Positions 1-9,274 of a stretch of 64,000 nt of DNA are shown in pieces; the first letter of the stretch is position 1, and every line of letters begins with the position of its first letter. A program made the position numbers and the translations under genes. Origin of the DNA: Planctomycetota bacterium (lineage in GTDB: Bacteria > Planctomycetota > UBA8108 > JACQVS01); assembly GCA_016209605.1 (NCBI GenBank), contig JACQVS010000197.1, forward strand, positions 1-64,000. Direction: 5' to 3'. Below the pieces are notes generated by a model. It was not told the origin of the DNA, did not search any database, and saw only the letters and a list, made by a program, of their open reading frames with translations.

Positions 1-53
1 CTTCTTCGCAGGCTGCGGAGATGTCTTGGCGTCCCAGGACCGCTCTCCAATTC

Positions 54-94
54 GCTTTGCGTCTTAACTTTGCGTCCTTTGCGTCTTTGCGGTT
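54..94. repeat. Short periodic repeat, GACGCAAAG type
   Basis: Read on the minus strand, this stretch is a loose tandem of CGCAAAG/ACGCAAAG words following an AACCGC start. The same kind of word (CACGAAG, CACAAAG) recurs at 16173-16207 and 17195-17235. It lies outside genes, upstream of pilC, and looks like a dispersed non-coding repeat. The next 100 bases hold only a GC-rich imperfect palindrome (about 110-145) and the pilC leader. Confidence 0.5.
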
Positions 95-201
95 ATTATT
101 GGGTTGCGGGCGGAGCGCGAAGCGCGCAGCCCGCCTTAGAAATCGTACCTGAAGGAGAATTCAACAGGAGTTGGGATTTTAAGGAATCATGAGGGCCGAC
201 C

Positions 202-1488
202 ATGCCACAATTTCAATACCGTGCCAAAAACGCTCAAGGTAAAATCATCACCGGAAACCTCAACGCCCAGAACGAAACCGATGCGATCAGCGAGCTGCGG
301 CGGCAGGGGTTGACCATCCTCGGCCTGGCGGCCAGAAAGGGAGGGCTGTCAACCAATGGAGAGGGCGGCAAGACGGGGGAGAAAGCCGCTGGTTTCTTCA
401 GCCTGTCCCTCGGCAAGCGCGCCCCCCTCCGGCTGTCGACGGTGAAGGTCAAGACCAATGACATGGTCGTCTTCACCCGCCAGCTCTCCACCATGATTTC
501 CTCGGGCATCCCGCTGGTGGAAGCTCTGGAAATCCTGGCGGACCAGACCAGCAACATGGGTTTCCGCGGCGTCCTCGAAAACGTCGTCTCGGAAGTCCGC
601 ACCGGCAAGGATCTCTCCACCGCCATGAGCAAGTTCTCCCGGGTCTTCCCCAAGATCTACGTCAACATGATCAAGGCCGGCGAGGCGAGCGGCCAGCTCG
701 ATGTCGTCCTGCTGCGATTGGCGGAGTACCAGGAATCCGCCGCCCAGCTGAAGGCGGAGATCAAGTCCGCCATGACCTATCCGGTCATCTCCCTGGTGAT
801 GGTGTTAGGCATCACCATCTTCCTGCTGGTGTTCATCATTCCCAAGTTCGAGGAAATGTTCAACAGCATGAACGTCGACCTCCCGAAAGTCACCAAGGCG
901 CTCCTGGCGACGTCGCTCTTCCTCAAGAAGAACTTCCTGATGTGTTCGCTCGCCAGCGTGGCCGCCGGGGTGGCGCTCACGTTCTATAGCAGGACCGATA
1001 AAGGTGGAAGCCTGAAGGACTGGGCGCTCCTGCGGATGCCCATCTTCGGGCCGCTCTTCCTGAAGGTGGCGCTCAGCCGCTTCTCGCGCACCTTTGGAAC
1101 CCTCATCCAGAGCGGCGTGCCCATCCTTGGGGCCTTGGAAATCGTCGCTGAAACTTCCGGCAATCGGATCATCGCCAATGCCATCACCAAGGCCAGCGAA
1201 AGCGTCCGGCAAGGAGAAACGCTCGGCGAGCCGCTGGCGCGCAGCAAGATTTTCCCGCTCATGGTCACCCGTATGATCTCGATCGGCGAGAAGTCCGGCG
1301 CCCTGGAGTCGCTCCTGGGGAAAATCGCCGACTTTTACGACCAGCAAGTCAAAAGCACCGTCGAGGGTTTGACTTCCCTCATCGAGCCGCTCCTCATCGG
1401 CATCATGGGATTCCTGGTGGGCGGCATGGTCATGGCCATCTTCCTGCCGATCTTCAAGATGGTCGGCTCCCTCAGCGGCAAGGGGTAA
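202..1488 (+). CDS. pilC: Type IV pilus inner-membrane platform protein PilC
   Basis: A 428-residue GspF/PilC-family protein that forms the inner-membrane platform on which the pilus ATPases act during pilin assembly and retraction. The N-terminal leader (MPQFQYRAKNAQGK) is typical of the family. It is followed by two T2SSF repeats at roughly residues 85-210 and 290-410. Hydrophobic segments lie near 197-217, 248-265 and 392-417, the last within the conserved LIEPLLIGIMGFLVGGMV. Length is normal. GAGG eight bases before the ATG can serve as ribosome binding site. It starts a coupled run: pilS begins 5 bases after its stop. A 17-codon leader ORF (ATG at 189) overlaps the start. The assembly ATPases are not in the window and may lie upstream. 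Confidence 0.95.
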   Translation: MPQFQYRAKNAQGKIITGNLNAQNETDAISELRRQGLTILGLAARKGGLSTNGEGGKTGEKAAGFFSLSLGKRAPLRLSTVKVKTNDMVVFTRQLSTMISSGIPLVEALEILADQTSNMGFRGVLENVVSEVRTGKDLSTAMSKFSRVFPKIYVNMIKAGEASGQLDVVLLRLAEYQESAAQLKAEIKSAMTYPVISLVMVLGITIFLLVFIIPKFEEMFNSMNVDLPKVTKALLATSLFLKKNFLMCSLASVAAGVALTFYSRTDKGGSLKDWALLRMPIFGPLFLKVALSRFSRTFGTLIQSGVPILGALEIVAETSGNRIIANAITKASESVRQGETLGEPLARSKIFPLMVTRMISIGEKSGALESLLGKIADFYDQQVKSTVEGLTSLIEPLLIGIMGFLVGGMVMAIFLPIFKMVGSLSGKG

Positions 1489-1493
1489 TCGCC

Positions 1494-3257
1494 ATGATCG
1501 AGGCGCAGGAGCAGGACGGCCGCAAGACCCGGCGGATCGAAAGATACCTCATCTTCCGGCTGGCCATCATCCTCATGGCCTTCAGCCTGGTGGCTTTTCA
1601 TCAGCTGGAAGTCGAGCCGGGGCAAAAGGAGCCTGCCTTCCGGTTTCTCTACTCCCTTCTGGTCACTTACACCGCGGTCGCCCTGGTCTCTCTGGCTCTG
1701 GCTCCGCGGGGAGGGAGTCGGCGCTGGTTCGTGTCGGCGCAGGTCGGCATCGATTTTGGAGCCGGCATACTGCTCACCGGCGCGACCGGCGGCGTGGTCA
1801 GCGTCTTCGTTCCGGTGCTCTTCGTCACCCTGGTCAGCGCCTGCACCATCCTGCCCCTCAAGGGGGCGATCGCCTTCGCGACGCTGGCGACGGTGTTCCT
1901 CGCCATGACCGAGCTGTGCTACAATCTGTCCTACCTGCCGGCGCCGGCCATCCGAGCGCGCTGGTTCTTGAACCCGCCGCAGATGCAGTTTCTCTCCAGC
2001 TACCTGGTGGCCATCGGGTTCACGCTGCACATCGTCGCGGTGCTGGGCTCGCGGCTGTCCACGGGGCTCCTGCGCATTCAGAATCTGCAGGCGGAGATTT
2101 TCGAGAACATGGGCGAAGGGCTGGTCGCCATCGACCACGATGGGAGGATCCTCCGCATCAACAGCGAGGCCCACAAGGTGCTGGGGCTGGCGAAGCGGGC
2201 CCTGCCGGTGGGGGCCAGCCTTGCCGAGGTTCTCGCCTCCCCGGAGTACCAGCCCATTCTGCAGTCGATGGTCCAGGAGGGCCGCCGGCGGATCGAGCTC
2301 GATCTGCCCCTTCCCGGCGGCGAGGTCCGGCACCTGGAAATCAAGGTTTCGACGGTGACCGACGAGCGCGGCACCTTCCGCTTCCGCGTCGGGCTCTTCA
2401 ACGACCTGGCGCTCAAGCGGGATGTGGAAGAGGCCGAGCGCAAGATCCAGCAGCTCAAGGAGCTCTATCAAATGGCGCTTGGGATCGCGCACGAGATTCG
2501 CAATCCCCTGGCCTCCATCCGCGGCTGCATACAGGAAATCGGCCGCCTGGAAAAGCACCATCCCATGGCGCCAAAGCTGGCGGAAATCGTCTGCCGGGAG
2601 TCGGACCGCCTTGACCGGATCATCGAGGAGTTCCTGTGCTACGCCCGCAAGGCTCCGGGCCCCAAGATCCCGCTGGACGTTTGCCGGGTCATCGATGAGG
2701 CGGTCATCCTGCTGCGCAATCATCCCCGCTACCTGAGCCGGGAAGTCCGCTGGCGGCCCTCCGGGGCTTCCCATCTGGTGCTGGGGGACCGTGAAAGACT
2801 GCAGCAGGTCTTCTTGAACCTGGGGCTCAACGCCCTGGATTCCACCGCTCCAGGCGCCGGAATCATCGAATTTTCCATGAAGAAACGCTCCTTTTTCGCT
2901 GCCCAGAAGGATCCGGTCTCGCCGAACCCGGAATTGGGCTCCGGAGGCGTTGAAATCCAGGTCGCCGACAACGGCGTCGGCATCCCTCCCCAAAACCTGG
3001 AGAAGATCTTCACGCCGTTTTTCACCAGCAAAAAGGGGGGGACGGGTCTGGGATTGTCGATCGTGCACCGCATCGTGCAAGATCACAACGGGACCATTCA
3101 AGTGTCGAGCCGGCCAGGGAATGGAACGGCATTTTCCATCTGGCTTCCTGACTGCCCTCGCGCGCGCGCGGTGAGAGAGCCGGCCCGGCTCGAACTCGCC
3201 GCCCTCGAGGAAATGGAACGGCAAGAGGAAGAAGAGCATCACGAAATCCATGTCTAA
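1494..3257 (+). CDS. pilS: PilS-like sensor histidine kinase
   Basis: A 587-residue membrane histidine kinase. Residues about 20-190 hold a multi-span membrane sensor region of the PilS type, followed by a PAS domain (about 200-310), a HisKA dimerisation domain with the phosphorylated His333 in [13 protein letters not shown], and an HATPase_c domain with N box (NLGLNALDS), G1 (DNGVGIPP) and G2 (GGTGLGLSI). It should sense a membrane signal, by homology pilin level, and phosphorylate the response regulator encoded immediately downstream, whose start overlaps its stop by 8 bases. Position between pilC and an NtrC-type regulator supports PilS over a generic NtrB-like kinase. Confidence 0.9.
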   Translation: MIEAQEQDGRKTRRIERYLIFRLAIILMAFSLVAFHQLEVEPGQKEPAFRFLYSLLVTYTAVALVSLALAPRGGSRRWFVSAQVGIDFGAGILLTGATGGVVSVFVPVLFVTLVSACTILPLKGAIAFATLATVFLAMTELCYNLSYLPAPAIRARWFLNPPQMQFLSSYLVAIGFTLHIVAVLGSRLSTGLLRIQNLQAEIFENMGEGLVAIDHDGRILRINSEAHKVLGLAKRALPVGASLAEVLASPEYQPILQSMVQEGRRRIELDLPLPGGEVRHLEIKVSTVTDERGTFRFRVGLFNDLALKRDVEEAERKIQQLKELYQMALGIAHEIRNPLASIRGCIQEIGRLEKHHPMAPKLAEIVCRESDRLDRIIEEFLCYARKAPGPKIPLDVCRVIDEAVILLRNHPRYLSREVRWRPSGASHLVLGDRERLQQVFLNLGLNALDSTAPGAGIIEFSMKKRSFFAAQKDPVSPNPELGSGGVEIQVADNGVGIPPQNLEKIFTPFFTSKKGGTGLGLSIVHRIVQDHNGTIQVSSRPGNGTAFSIWLPDCPRARAVREPARLELAALEEMERQEEEEHHEIHV

Positions 3258-4686
3258 GCCCATCGAAGAACCACAAGAGGCGCCGAGCTTGCGCGGCCGA
3301 GGCGTTCTGGTCGTCGACGACGAAGACGGCATGAGGGAGCTTCTGGGCATCGTCCTTGAAAACGAAGGATACCGGGTGTTTCCAGCCAGGGACGGCTCCA
3401 GTGCCCTGGACCTTTTCCAGCGTGAAAAAGACCACATCGACCTGGTCATTCAGGACCTGAAAATGCCCGGCATGGATGGCGTCGACCTCCTCCGCAAGAT
3501 CAAGGAGACCAGTTCCGAGCTCCCGGTCATCATCATCACCGCCTTCTCGACCTGGGACAGCGCCGTCGAGGCCATGCGCCTGGGCGCCTATGACTACCTG
3601 CGCAAGCCCTTCGACACCGAGGTCATCCGCTCGGTGGTCAACCGGGCCATCGAGCAGAGGCTCATCTTCAGCAGCTCCCCGGAGAGCTTGCGCGGCGAGC
3701 TCTCCTACAAGAGCGAAATCATCGGCAACAATCCCTTGATGCAAGGGGTATTCGAGATGATCAAGCGCATCGCCCCGACCGACAGCACCGTCCTGATCCA
3801 GGGGGAAAGCGGCACCGGAAAGGAGCTGGCGGCCCGGGCCATCCACTACCGCTCCTACCGGCGCAACAAGGTGTTCCTGTCGGCCAACTGCAGCGCCTTC
3901 ACGGAGTCGCTTCTGGAAAGCGAGCTTTTCGGGCATATCCGCGGCGCCTTCACCGGCGCCATCGAAAACAAGCAAGGGCTTTTCCAGGCGGCCCATCAAG
4001 GAACGCTGTTCCTTGACGAGGTCGCCGACATGAGCTTGACCACGCAGGTCAAGATCCTGAGAGTCCTCGAGGAGCGCAAGGTCAGTCCGGTGGGCAGCAC
4101 CCGCGCCGAGCCCATCGATGTCCGGATCATCGCGGCCACCAACAAGGACATCGAGGCAGAGGTGAAGGAGGGGAGCTTCCGAGAGGACCTTTATTACCGT
4201 TTGAACGTCATCCCTCTCACGCTCCCGCCCCTGCGCGACCGCAAGGATGACATCCCGCTCTTGGCCGGATATTTCCTCGCCAAGTATTCCCGGCAGATGC
4301 GCAAGTGCGTCACCAATCTGTCGGCGCAGGCGCGATCGGCGCTCCTCGAGTACGACTGGCCGGGGAACGTCCGAGAGCTGGAGAATATCATACAGCGCCA
4401 CGTTGCGCTGGCCGGGGGGGCGTGCATCGAGACCATTCAAATTCAGCGCCACGCCGCGCCGGCGGCCATCAAATTGGCGAGCCCGCTGGCCGATGAGCTG
4501 CGCATTCCGGACGCCGGCATCGAGCTTGAAGACCTGCTCGAGAACTTCGAGAAAGCCCACATCCTCGAGGCCTTGAAGAAGACCAACGGCAACCTGACGA
4601 ACGCGGCGAAACTCTTGGGAATGAGCTACCGGTCGATCCGCTATCGAGTGAAAAAACTGGGGATCAAGGAGGCGATTCGCGCGTGA
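3250..4686 (+). CDS. pilR: PilR-like sigma-54 response regulator
   Basis: A 478-residue NtrC-family activator. The receiver domain (about 18-130) has the acidic pair DDED near 23 and the phosphoacceptor Asp69 in QDLKMPGMDG. The AAA+ domain (about 145-385) has the Walker A motif GESGTGKE, the sigma-54 contacting loop GAFTGA and the sensor motifs. A Fis-type helix-turn-helix closes the protein (AAKLLGMSYRSIRYRVKKLGI, about 448-468). It activates sigma-54 promoters, by homology the pilin gene; a pilin-like gene lies at 26212. It overlaps pilS upstream by 8 bases and the radical SAM gene downstream by 4, so regulator and glycan genes are probably co-translated. Confidence 0.92.
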   Translation: MSKPIEEPQEAPSLRGRGVLVVDDEDGMRELLGIVLENEGYRVFPARDGSSALDLFQREKDHIDLVIQDLKMPGMDGVDLLRKIKETSSELPVIIITAFSTWDSAVEAMRLGAYDYLRKPFDTEVIRSVVNRAIEQRLIFSSSPESLRGELSYKSEIIGNNPLMQGVFEMIKRIAPTDSTVLIQGESGTGKELAARAIHYRSYRRNKVFLSANCSAFTESLLESELFGHIRGAFTGAIENKQGLFQAAHQGTLFLDEVADMSLTTQVKILRVLEERKVSPVGSTRAEPIDVRIIAATNKDIEAEVKEGSFREDLYYRLNVIPLTLPPLRDRKDDIPLLAGYFLAKYSRQMRKCVTNLSAQARSALLEYDWPGNVRELENIIQRHVALAGGACIETIQIQRHAAPAAIKLASPLADELRIPDAGIELEDLLENFEKAHILEALKKTNGNLTNAAKLLGMSYRSIRYRVKKLGIKEAIRA

Positions 4687-6125
4687 AAGCCCTTTTTTTC
4701 AACCCTCCCTTCCTGCCCAAGTTCTCCCGCGGCCAGCGCAGCCCGCAGGTCACCAAGAGCGGGACCTTGTACTATCCCATCTGGCTTTCTTACGCCACTG
4801 GCGCCGTTGACATGGACGGCCACGAGGTGCTGCTGATCGACGCGGTGGCGGATGAACTGGCGGTGGAGGAAGCGGTCCGGCGGGCGCGCGCCTTCGAGCC
4901 GGACCTCGTCATCGTCGACACCAGCACGCCGAGCATATTCAGCGATGCCCGGGCCGCCGAAATCCTCAAGAAGGAGCTGCCGCGCAGCCTCATCGGCCTG
5001 GCCGGCCCGCACGTCTCGGCGACGGCCGCCGAGACCTTGGCTTCCTTCCCCTGGGTGGACTTCCTCGCTCTCGAGGAGTACGACCAGACCCTGCGGGAGC
5101 TGTCCGCGGCCATCGACCGGAAGGCCGACTGGACGGCCACACCGGGCATTGCCTGGAGGAAAGAAGGAAAGCCGTTCATCAATCCCGAGCAGCCGCCGGT
5201 GCAGGACCTCGACCAGTACCCCTTCGTCAGCCGGACCTACGCCCGGTTTCTCAACTACACCAAGTACTTTTACGCCATCACCCAGTGGCCGGTGGTGACC
5301 ATCATCAGCGGCCGCGGCTGTCCCTACAAGTGCAACTACTGCATGTTCCCGCAGACGCTGCACGGCCGCCAGTACCGCACCCGCAGCCCGGAAAACGTCG
5401 TCGCCGAGCTGCAGTACATTGAAAAGACCTTCCCCCGGGCACGGGAGGTCTTCATCGAAGACGACACCTTGACGCTCAACCGCAAGCGCATGGTGCGCAT
5501 CTGCGAGGAGATCATCCGCGGGGGGGTGAAGATCAGGTGGACCTGCAACGCCCGCGCCGACGTCGACTACGACACGCTTAAGATCATGAAGGCCGCCAAC
5601 TGCCGCCTGCTCTGCGTCGGCATCGAGAGCGGCGACCAACAAGTCCTCGACAACGTCGAAAAAGGTATCCGCCTGGAGCAGATCGAGCAGTTCTTCAAGG
5701 ATGCCAGGCGGGCGGGCGTGATGGTGCACGGCTGCTTCATGGCGGGAAACCGGGGGGAGACCCGGGAGACGCTCGAGAAGACCCTGGCCTTCGCGAAAAA
5801 GCTCAATCCGGACACCGCCCAGTTCTTCCCGCTCATGGTCTACCCCGGCACCAGGGCTTACGAGTGGGCCCGATCGGAGAACCTGATCAAGGCCAAAACC
5901 TACGCCGACTGGCTGACCCCGGAGGGGCTGCACAACACCGTCGTCGACCGGCCCGACCTGCCCCACCAGGAGATCGTCGATTTCTGCAACCGGGCGCGGC
6001 GCGAGTTCTACCTGCGGCCGCGGTACCTGGCAAACCAGCTCCAGCAAATCCTCCGGCAGCCCGGCGAGCTGGTCCGCGTCATGAAGAGCATGAAGACTTT
6101 CGCCAGGTACCTGATCCGGAAATGA
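4683..6125 (+). CDS. B12-binding-type radical SAM protein
   Basis: A 480-residue protein with an N-terminal Rossmann-like region of the cobalamin-binding type (about 1-150; ends with IGLAGPHVS) and a radical SAM core whose iron-sulfur motif is GRGCPYKCNYC near residues 212-222 (CX3CX2C). Later strands carry EDDTLTLNR and the ESGDQQVL signature of the Elp3/MiaB-like fold. The canonical base-off DxHxxG cobalamin motif is not evident, so cobalamin binding is unproven. Start overlaps pilR by 4 bases (ATGA-type). Being first in an envelope-glycan module, it may modify a lipid or sugar precursor. The substrate cannot be read from the sequence. Confidence 0.85.
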   Translation: MKALFFNPPFLPKFSRGQRSPQVTKSGTLYYPIWLSYATGAVDMDGHEVLLIDAVADELAVEEAVRRARAFEPDLVIVDTSTPSIFSDARAAEILKKELPRSLIGLAGPHVSATAAETLASFPWVDFLALEEYDQTLRELSAAIDRKADWTATPGIAWRKEGKPFINPEQPPVQDLDQYPFVSRTYARFLNYTKYFYAITQWPVVTIISGRGCPYKCNYCMFPQTLHGRQYRTRSPENVVAELQYIEKTFPRAREVFIEDDTLTLNRKRMVRICEEIIRGGVKIRWTCNARADVDYDTLKIMKAANCRLLCVGIESGDQQVLDNVEKGIRLEQIEQFFKDARRAGVMVHGCFMAGNRGETRETLEKTLAFAKKLNPDTAQFFPLMVYPGTRAYEWARSENLIKAKTYADWLTPEGLHNTVVDRPDLPHQEIVDFCNRARREFYLRPRYLANQLQQILRQPGELVRVMKSMKTFARYLIRK

Positions 6126-6159
6126 ACGGCTCGAAGAGAGGGGCATCGGAACGAAAACC

Positions 6160-7251
6160 ATGGACGTGACGGTGATCATTCCAGCGCGCAACGCCGCCAG
6201 CCTCATCGGCCGTTGCATCTCGGCCCTGAAGCGGCAGAGCTACAACCGCGGCCGGATCCAGATCATCGCCGTCGATGACGGCTCGGTGGACGGCACGGCG
6301 GCCGCGGCCCGGCAGGCCGGGGCCGAGGTGCTGCGTCTCCGGCCCAGCGGCCCGGCCGCGGCGCGCAACCGCGGCGCCGAGCTGGCCAGCGGCGAGATCC
6401 TCCTCTTCACCGATGCGGACTGCATCCCCGCGCCGGACTGGATCGAAAAGATGGTCGAGCCGTTCGCCGACCTGGCGGTGACCGGCGCCAAGGGGATTTA
6501 CCGCACCGAGCAAACCTCGCTCACCGCCCGCTTCGTCCAGAGGGAGTACGAGAGCCGCTACCGGAGAATGCGGCGTTATGAATCCATCGACTTCGCCGAT
6601 ACCTACGCGGCCGGCTTCCGCCGCGAGCTGTTTTTCCGGGCGGGCGGCTACGACGAGTCCTTCCCGACCTCGTGCGTCGAGGACCAAGAGTTCTCCTTCC
6701 GCTATTCCAGGCTGCCGGGGCGCATGGTCTTCGTTCCGGAAGCCGTGGTGACGCATCTCCACGCCGACCGGCCGTGGAAATACTTCCGCAAGAAGGTGAA
6801 GATCGGCTTCTGGAAGGCGCGGGTGATGCTGCGGCATCCCGGCAAGGCGCTGGCCGACTCCCACACGCCCCAGTCGGTCAAGCTGGAGATGCTGTCCGTC
6901 CTTTTATTCTGCAGCGGCCTGCCGATGACGATGACCGAGCTGGGATGGTGGGCGTGTGGGGCCGCCCTGGGATGTTTTTCCCTCGTCGCGGCGCCGCTTT
7001 GCCTGCGGATCGGCCACGGCGACTGGAAGCTGGGGCTGGCCTCGCCCGGTTTTTTGTTTCTCCGGGCCCTGGGGCTGGGCATCGGAACGGTGGCGGGAGG
7101 CGCGGCCGCATTTCCGGGCCTCTGGAAGCGCCGCGGCCGGCCGGAAAAGCTCCATTTCCTCAGGCCAGAGCGGCCGGCCGATCCTCCGCCCCCGGCCAAG
7201 ACGGCCCAAATGGCTCCGGAGTTCGCGGAGGAAGTCCATGAGCCGGCTTGA
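6160..7251 (+). CDS. Glycosyltransferase family 2 membrane protein
   Basis: A 363-residue GT-A fold glycosyltransferase. It begins with VTVIIPARNAASLIGRC, has the nucleotide-binding VDDGSVDGT near residue 40 and a DxD-type motif FTDADC near 88. The acceptor-site region holds FPTSCVEDQEFSFR. A hydrophobic C-terminal part (about 245-320) suggests membrane attachment. It probably transfers a sugar from a nucleotide donor to a lipid-linked intermediate in the glycan pathway encoded here. It follows the radical SAM gene by 34 bases and overlaps the next membrane protein by 14 bases. Confidence 0.88.
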   Translation: MDVTVIIPARNAASLIGRCISALKRQSYNRGRIQIIAVDDGSVDGTAAAARQAGAEVLRLRPSGPAAARNRGAELASGEILLFTDADCIPAPDWIEKMVEPFADLAVTGAKGIYRTEQTSLTARFVQREYESRYRRMRRYESIDFADTYAAGFRRELFFRAGGYDESFPTSCVEDQEFSFRYSRLPGRMVFVPEAVVTHLHADRPWKYFRKKVKIGFWKARVMLRHPGKALADSHTPQSVKLEMLSVLLFCSGLPMTMTELGWWACGAALGCFSLVAAPLCLRIGHGDWKLGLASPGFLFLRALGLGIGTVAGGAAAFPGLWKRRGRPEKLHFLRPERPADPPPPAKTAQMAPEFAEEVHEPA

Positions 7252-9274
7252 TCCCGGAATCCAGCCTCCACCCTCGCCGGTTTTCCGGAAAACCGGCGCC
7301 GCCCTGCTGTTCTCCTGGGGCCTCGGCGTCCTGGCGGTCTTCCTCTCGGCCAATCTGTCCCTCATCGCCCCGCTCCAGGGCCTCGCCCGGACCGCCGGGC
7401 TGGCCCTCCTCAGCGCCGCGGCCTTCCAGTCGAGCGGTTGGCGTCTGCTGCGGGGGCTGAAGAAGCATCTCGATCCTCCCCTCGATCCGTTGCTGGAGCT
7501 GGCCATGGAGCTGGGGCTGGGCGCGGGCCTGGCCAGCGCCGGCCTCTTCGCCTTGGGGATCTTCGGCCTTTACCGGCCCGAGGCGGCGGTGTTGATGCTG
7601 ATCCTGCTCCTCGCCGGCGATCCACGCCCGTGGTGGCGGGAGCTCTCCGCGCGCCTCCGCCTTCTCAAGCCGGGGCCGCCGCGGTTCCTTTCCGCCGCTT
7701 TGATCCTCGTCGGCGCCATGACCTGCCTCGAAAGCCTGGCGCCGGCCGCGAGTCAGGATGCGCTGGTCTACCATCTGGCGGTTCCGGCGAGGTACATTCG
7801 CGAAGGGGGCATGGTCTACATTCCCGGAAACTTCTTCGCCTCCTTTCCGCAAAACGTCGAGATGCTCTTCACCCTGGCGCTCCTCCTCCACGACTCCACC
7901 CTGGCCAACTGGTACCACTGGCTGCTGGGGGCGGCGGCGGTCCTGGCGGTGGCGGCACTGGCCCGGCAGCTTTCCGGAGGAAGGGGCGGGCTGCTCGCGG
8001 CCGCTGTCTTCGCCACCATCCCGACCGCCTGCCTGATCGCCGCCTGGGCTTACGTCGACCTCGGCCTGATTCTCTTCCAGGTGCTGGCCATCGCGTGCTT
8101 CCTCCACTGGCACGAGCGGCAGCGGCTGGCCTGGCTGGCCCTGGCGGGAGTCTTCGCGGGCCTGGCCGGCGGCTGCAAGTACACCGGCGGCGCGGCGGCC
8201 ATCCTCATCGCCCTCGCCATCTTCGTGAGCGGGGCGCTGTGGAGGAAAACGCTCGGCCGGTCGCTGCTGGAGGCCCTGGGTTTTGGCTCCATCGCCGGCC
8301 TCCTGGTGTCGCCGTGGCTCATCAAGAACTTCTGCTTCACCGGCAATCCGCTCTACCCGTTCCTGTTCCAGGTCTTCGGCGGCCGGGACTGGGATGCCGA
8401 GCGCGCCGCGGTGTTGACCCTGTTCCTGGGAGAGTGGGGGGGGGGCGGCGGGCCTGCGGACTGGCCGGCTCTCCTCTTCAAGCTGACCTTCTCCTCCCGC
8501 TTCTTCTCGATCGAGAATTTTGATGGCATGATCGGCCCGGTCTTCCTGCTGGCGCTGCCAGGAGCTCTCGCGGGCCTGCGCCGCGCCCCGGCGGCGCGCT
8601 GGGCCTTCTGCTTCGCCGCAGGCTTCAGCCTCTTGTGGATCGCGACCACGCGCCAGATCCGTTTCCTCCTGCCGGCCCTGGCATGCGCCTCCGCCTGGAT
8701 CGGCGCCGGCCTGCCGGCGGCGCTCGACGGCTTGGCCTCCCGGGCGGTCCTGGCCCTCTGCTATGCCGGCGTGGCCTTCAATACCCTGCTCGTCTCGACG
8801 CACTTCGCCTCCCACAACCCGCTGCCGGTGGTTCTGGGATTCGAGGACCCCGAGCGCTACCTGGCGCGGGAAGTCCCGGGCGGGGACTACCCGATCTTCG
8901 CTGCCATCGACAAGAAGCTCCCCGCCGAGGCGCGCCTCCTCTTCGGCCCCTGCGGCAATCCCGGCTTTCTCTGCCGGCGGGACTTCCACGCCGATGCGAT
9001 TTTCGAGACCCGCACCTTGAAGCAGATCCTCGAGAGAGGCCTGGATCCTGACGGGGTGCTGCGGGAGTTCCAGAGCCGCGGCTTCACACACCTCCTCTTC
9101 CGCTGGGAGCTGGTCTTCGATGGCACCGGCAAGAAGTCCGGGCTGTCCCTCGAGCAGCAGCTCCTTCTGGCCGAGTTCCTCAACCGCCACGCCGCCCTGG
9201 AAGCCTCCGCCAGCTCGACCCGGCTTTACCGCCTGGGCCAGCCGGCCGCCGCCGGGAAGGGAGGCGCGCCATGA
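7238..9274 (+). CDS. GT-C type membrane glycosyltransferase (family 39-like)
   Basis: A 678-residue polytopic protein. The ATG at 7238 is chosen because GGAGGAAG lies just before it and the longer reading frame runs through the preceding gene. About a dozen hydrophobic helices cover residues 20-530. The first extracytoplasmic loop has SQDALVYHLAVPARYI, with the acidic residue expected of GT-C/ArnT-like enzymes that use polyprenyl-phosphate sugars. The C-terminal 170 residues form a soluble domain. It likely adds a sugar on the periplasmic face. Coupled to the GT2 gene (14-base overlap) and to the next gene (4-base overlap). Confidence 0.8.
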   Translation: MSRLDPGIQPPPSPVFRKTGAALLFSWGLGVLAVFLSANLSLIAPLQGLARTAGLALLSAAAFQSSGWRLLRGLKKHLDPPLDPLLELAMELGLGAGLASAGLFALGIFGLYRPEAAVLMLILLLAGDPRPWWRELSARLRLLKPGPPRFLSAALILVGAMTCLESLAPAASQDALVYHLAVPARYIREGGMVYIPGNFFASFPQNVEMLFTLALLLHDSTLANWYHWLLGAAAVLAVAALARQLSGGRGGLLAAAVFATIPTACLIAAWAYVDLGLILFQVLAIACFLHWHERQRLAWLALAGVFAGLAGGCKYTGGAAAILIALAIFVSGALWRKTLGRSLLEALGFGSIAGLLVSPWLIKNFCFTGNPLYPFLFQVFGGRDWDAERAAVLTLFLGEWGGGGGPADWPALLFKLTFSSRFFSIENFDGMIGPVFLLALPGALAGLRRAPAARWAFCFAAGFSLLWIATTRQIRFLLPALACASAWIGAGLPAALDGLASRAVLALCYAGVAFNTLLVSTHFASHNPLPVVLGFEDPERYLAREVPGGDYPIFAAIDKKLPAEARLLFGPCGNPGFLCRRDFHADAIFETRTLKQILERGLDPDGVLREFQSRGFTHLLFRWELVFDGTGKKSGLSLEQQLLLAEFLNRHAALEASASSTRLYRLGQPAAAGKGGAP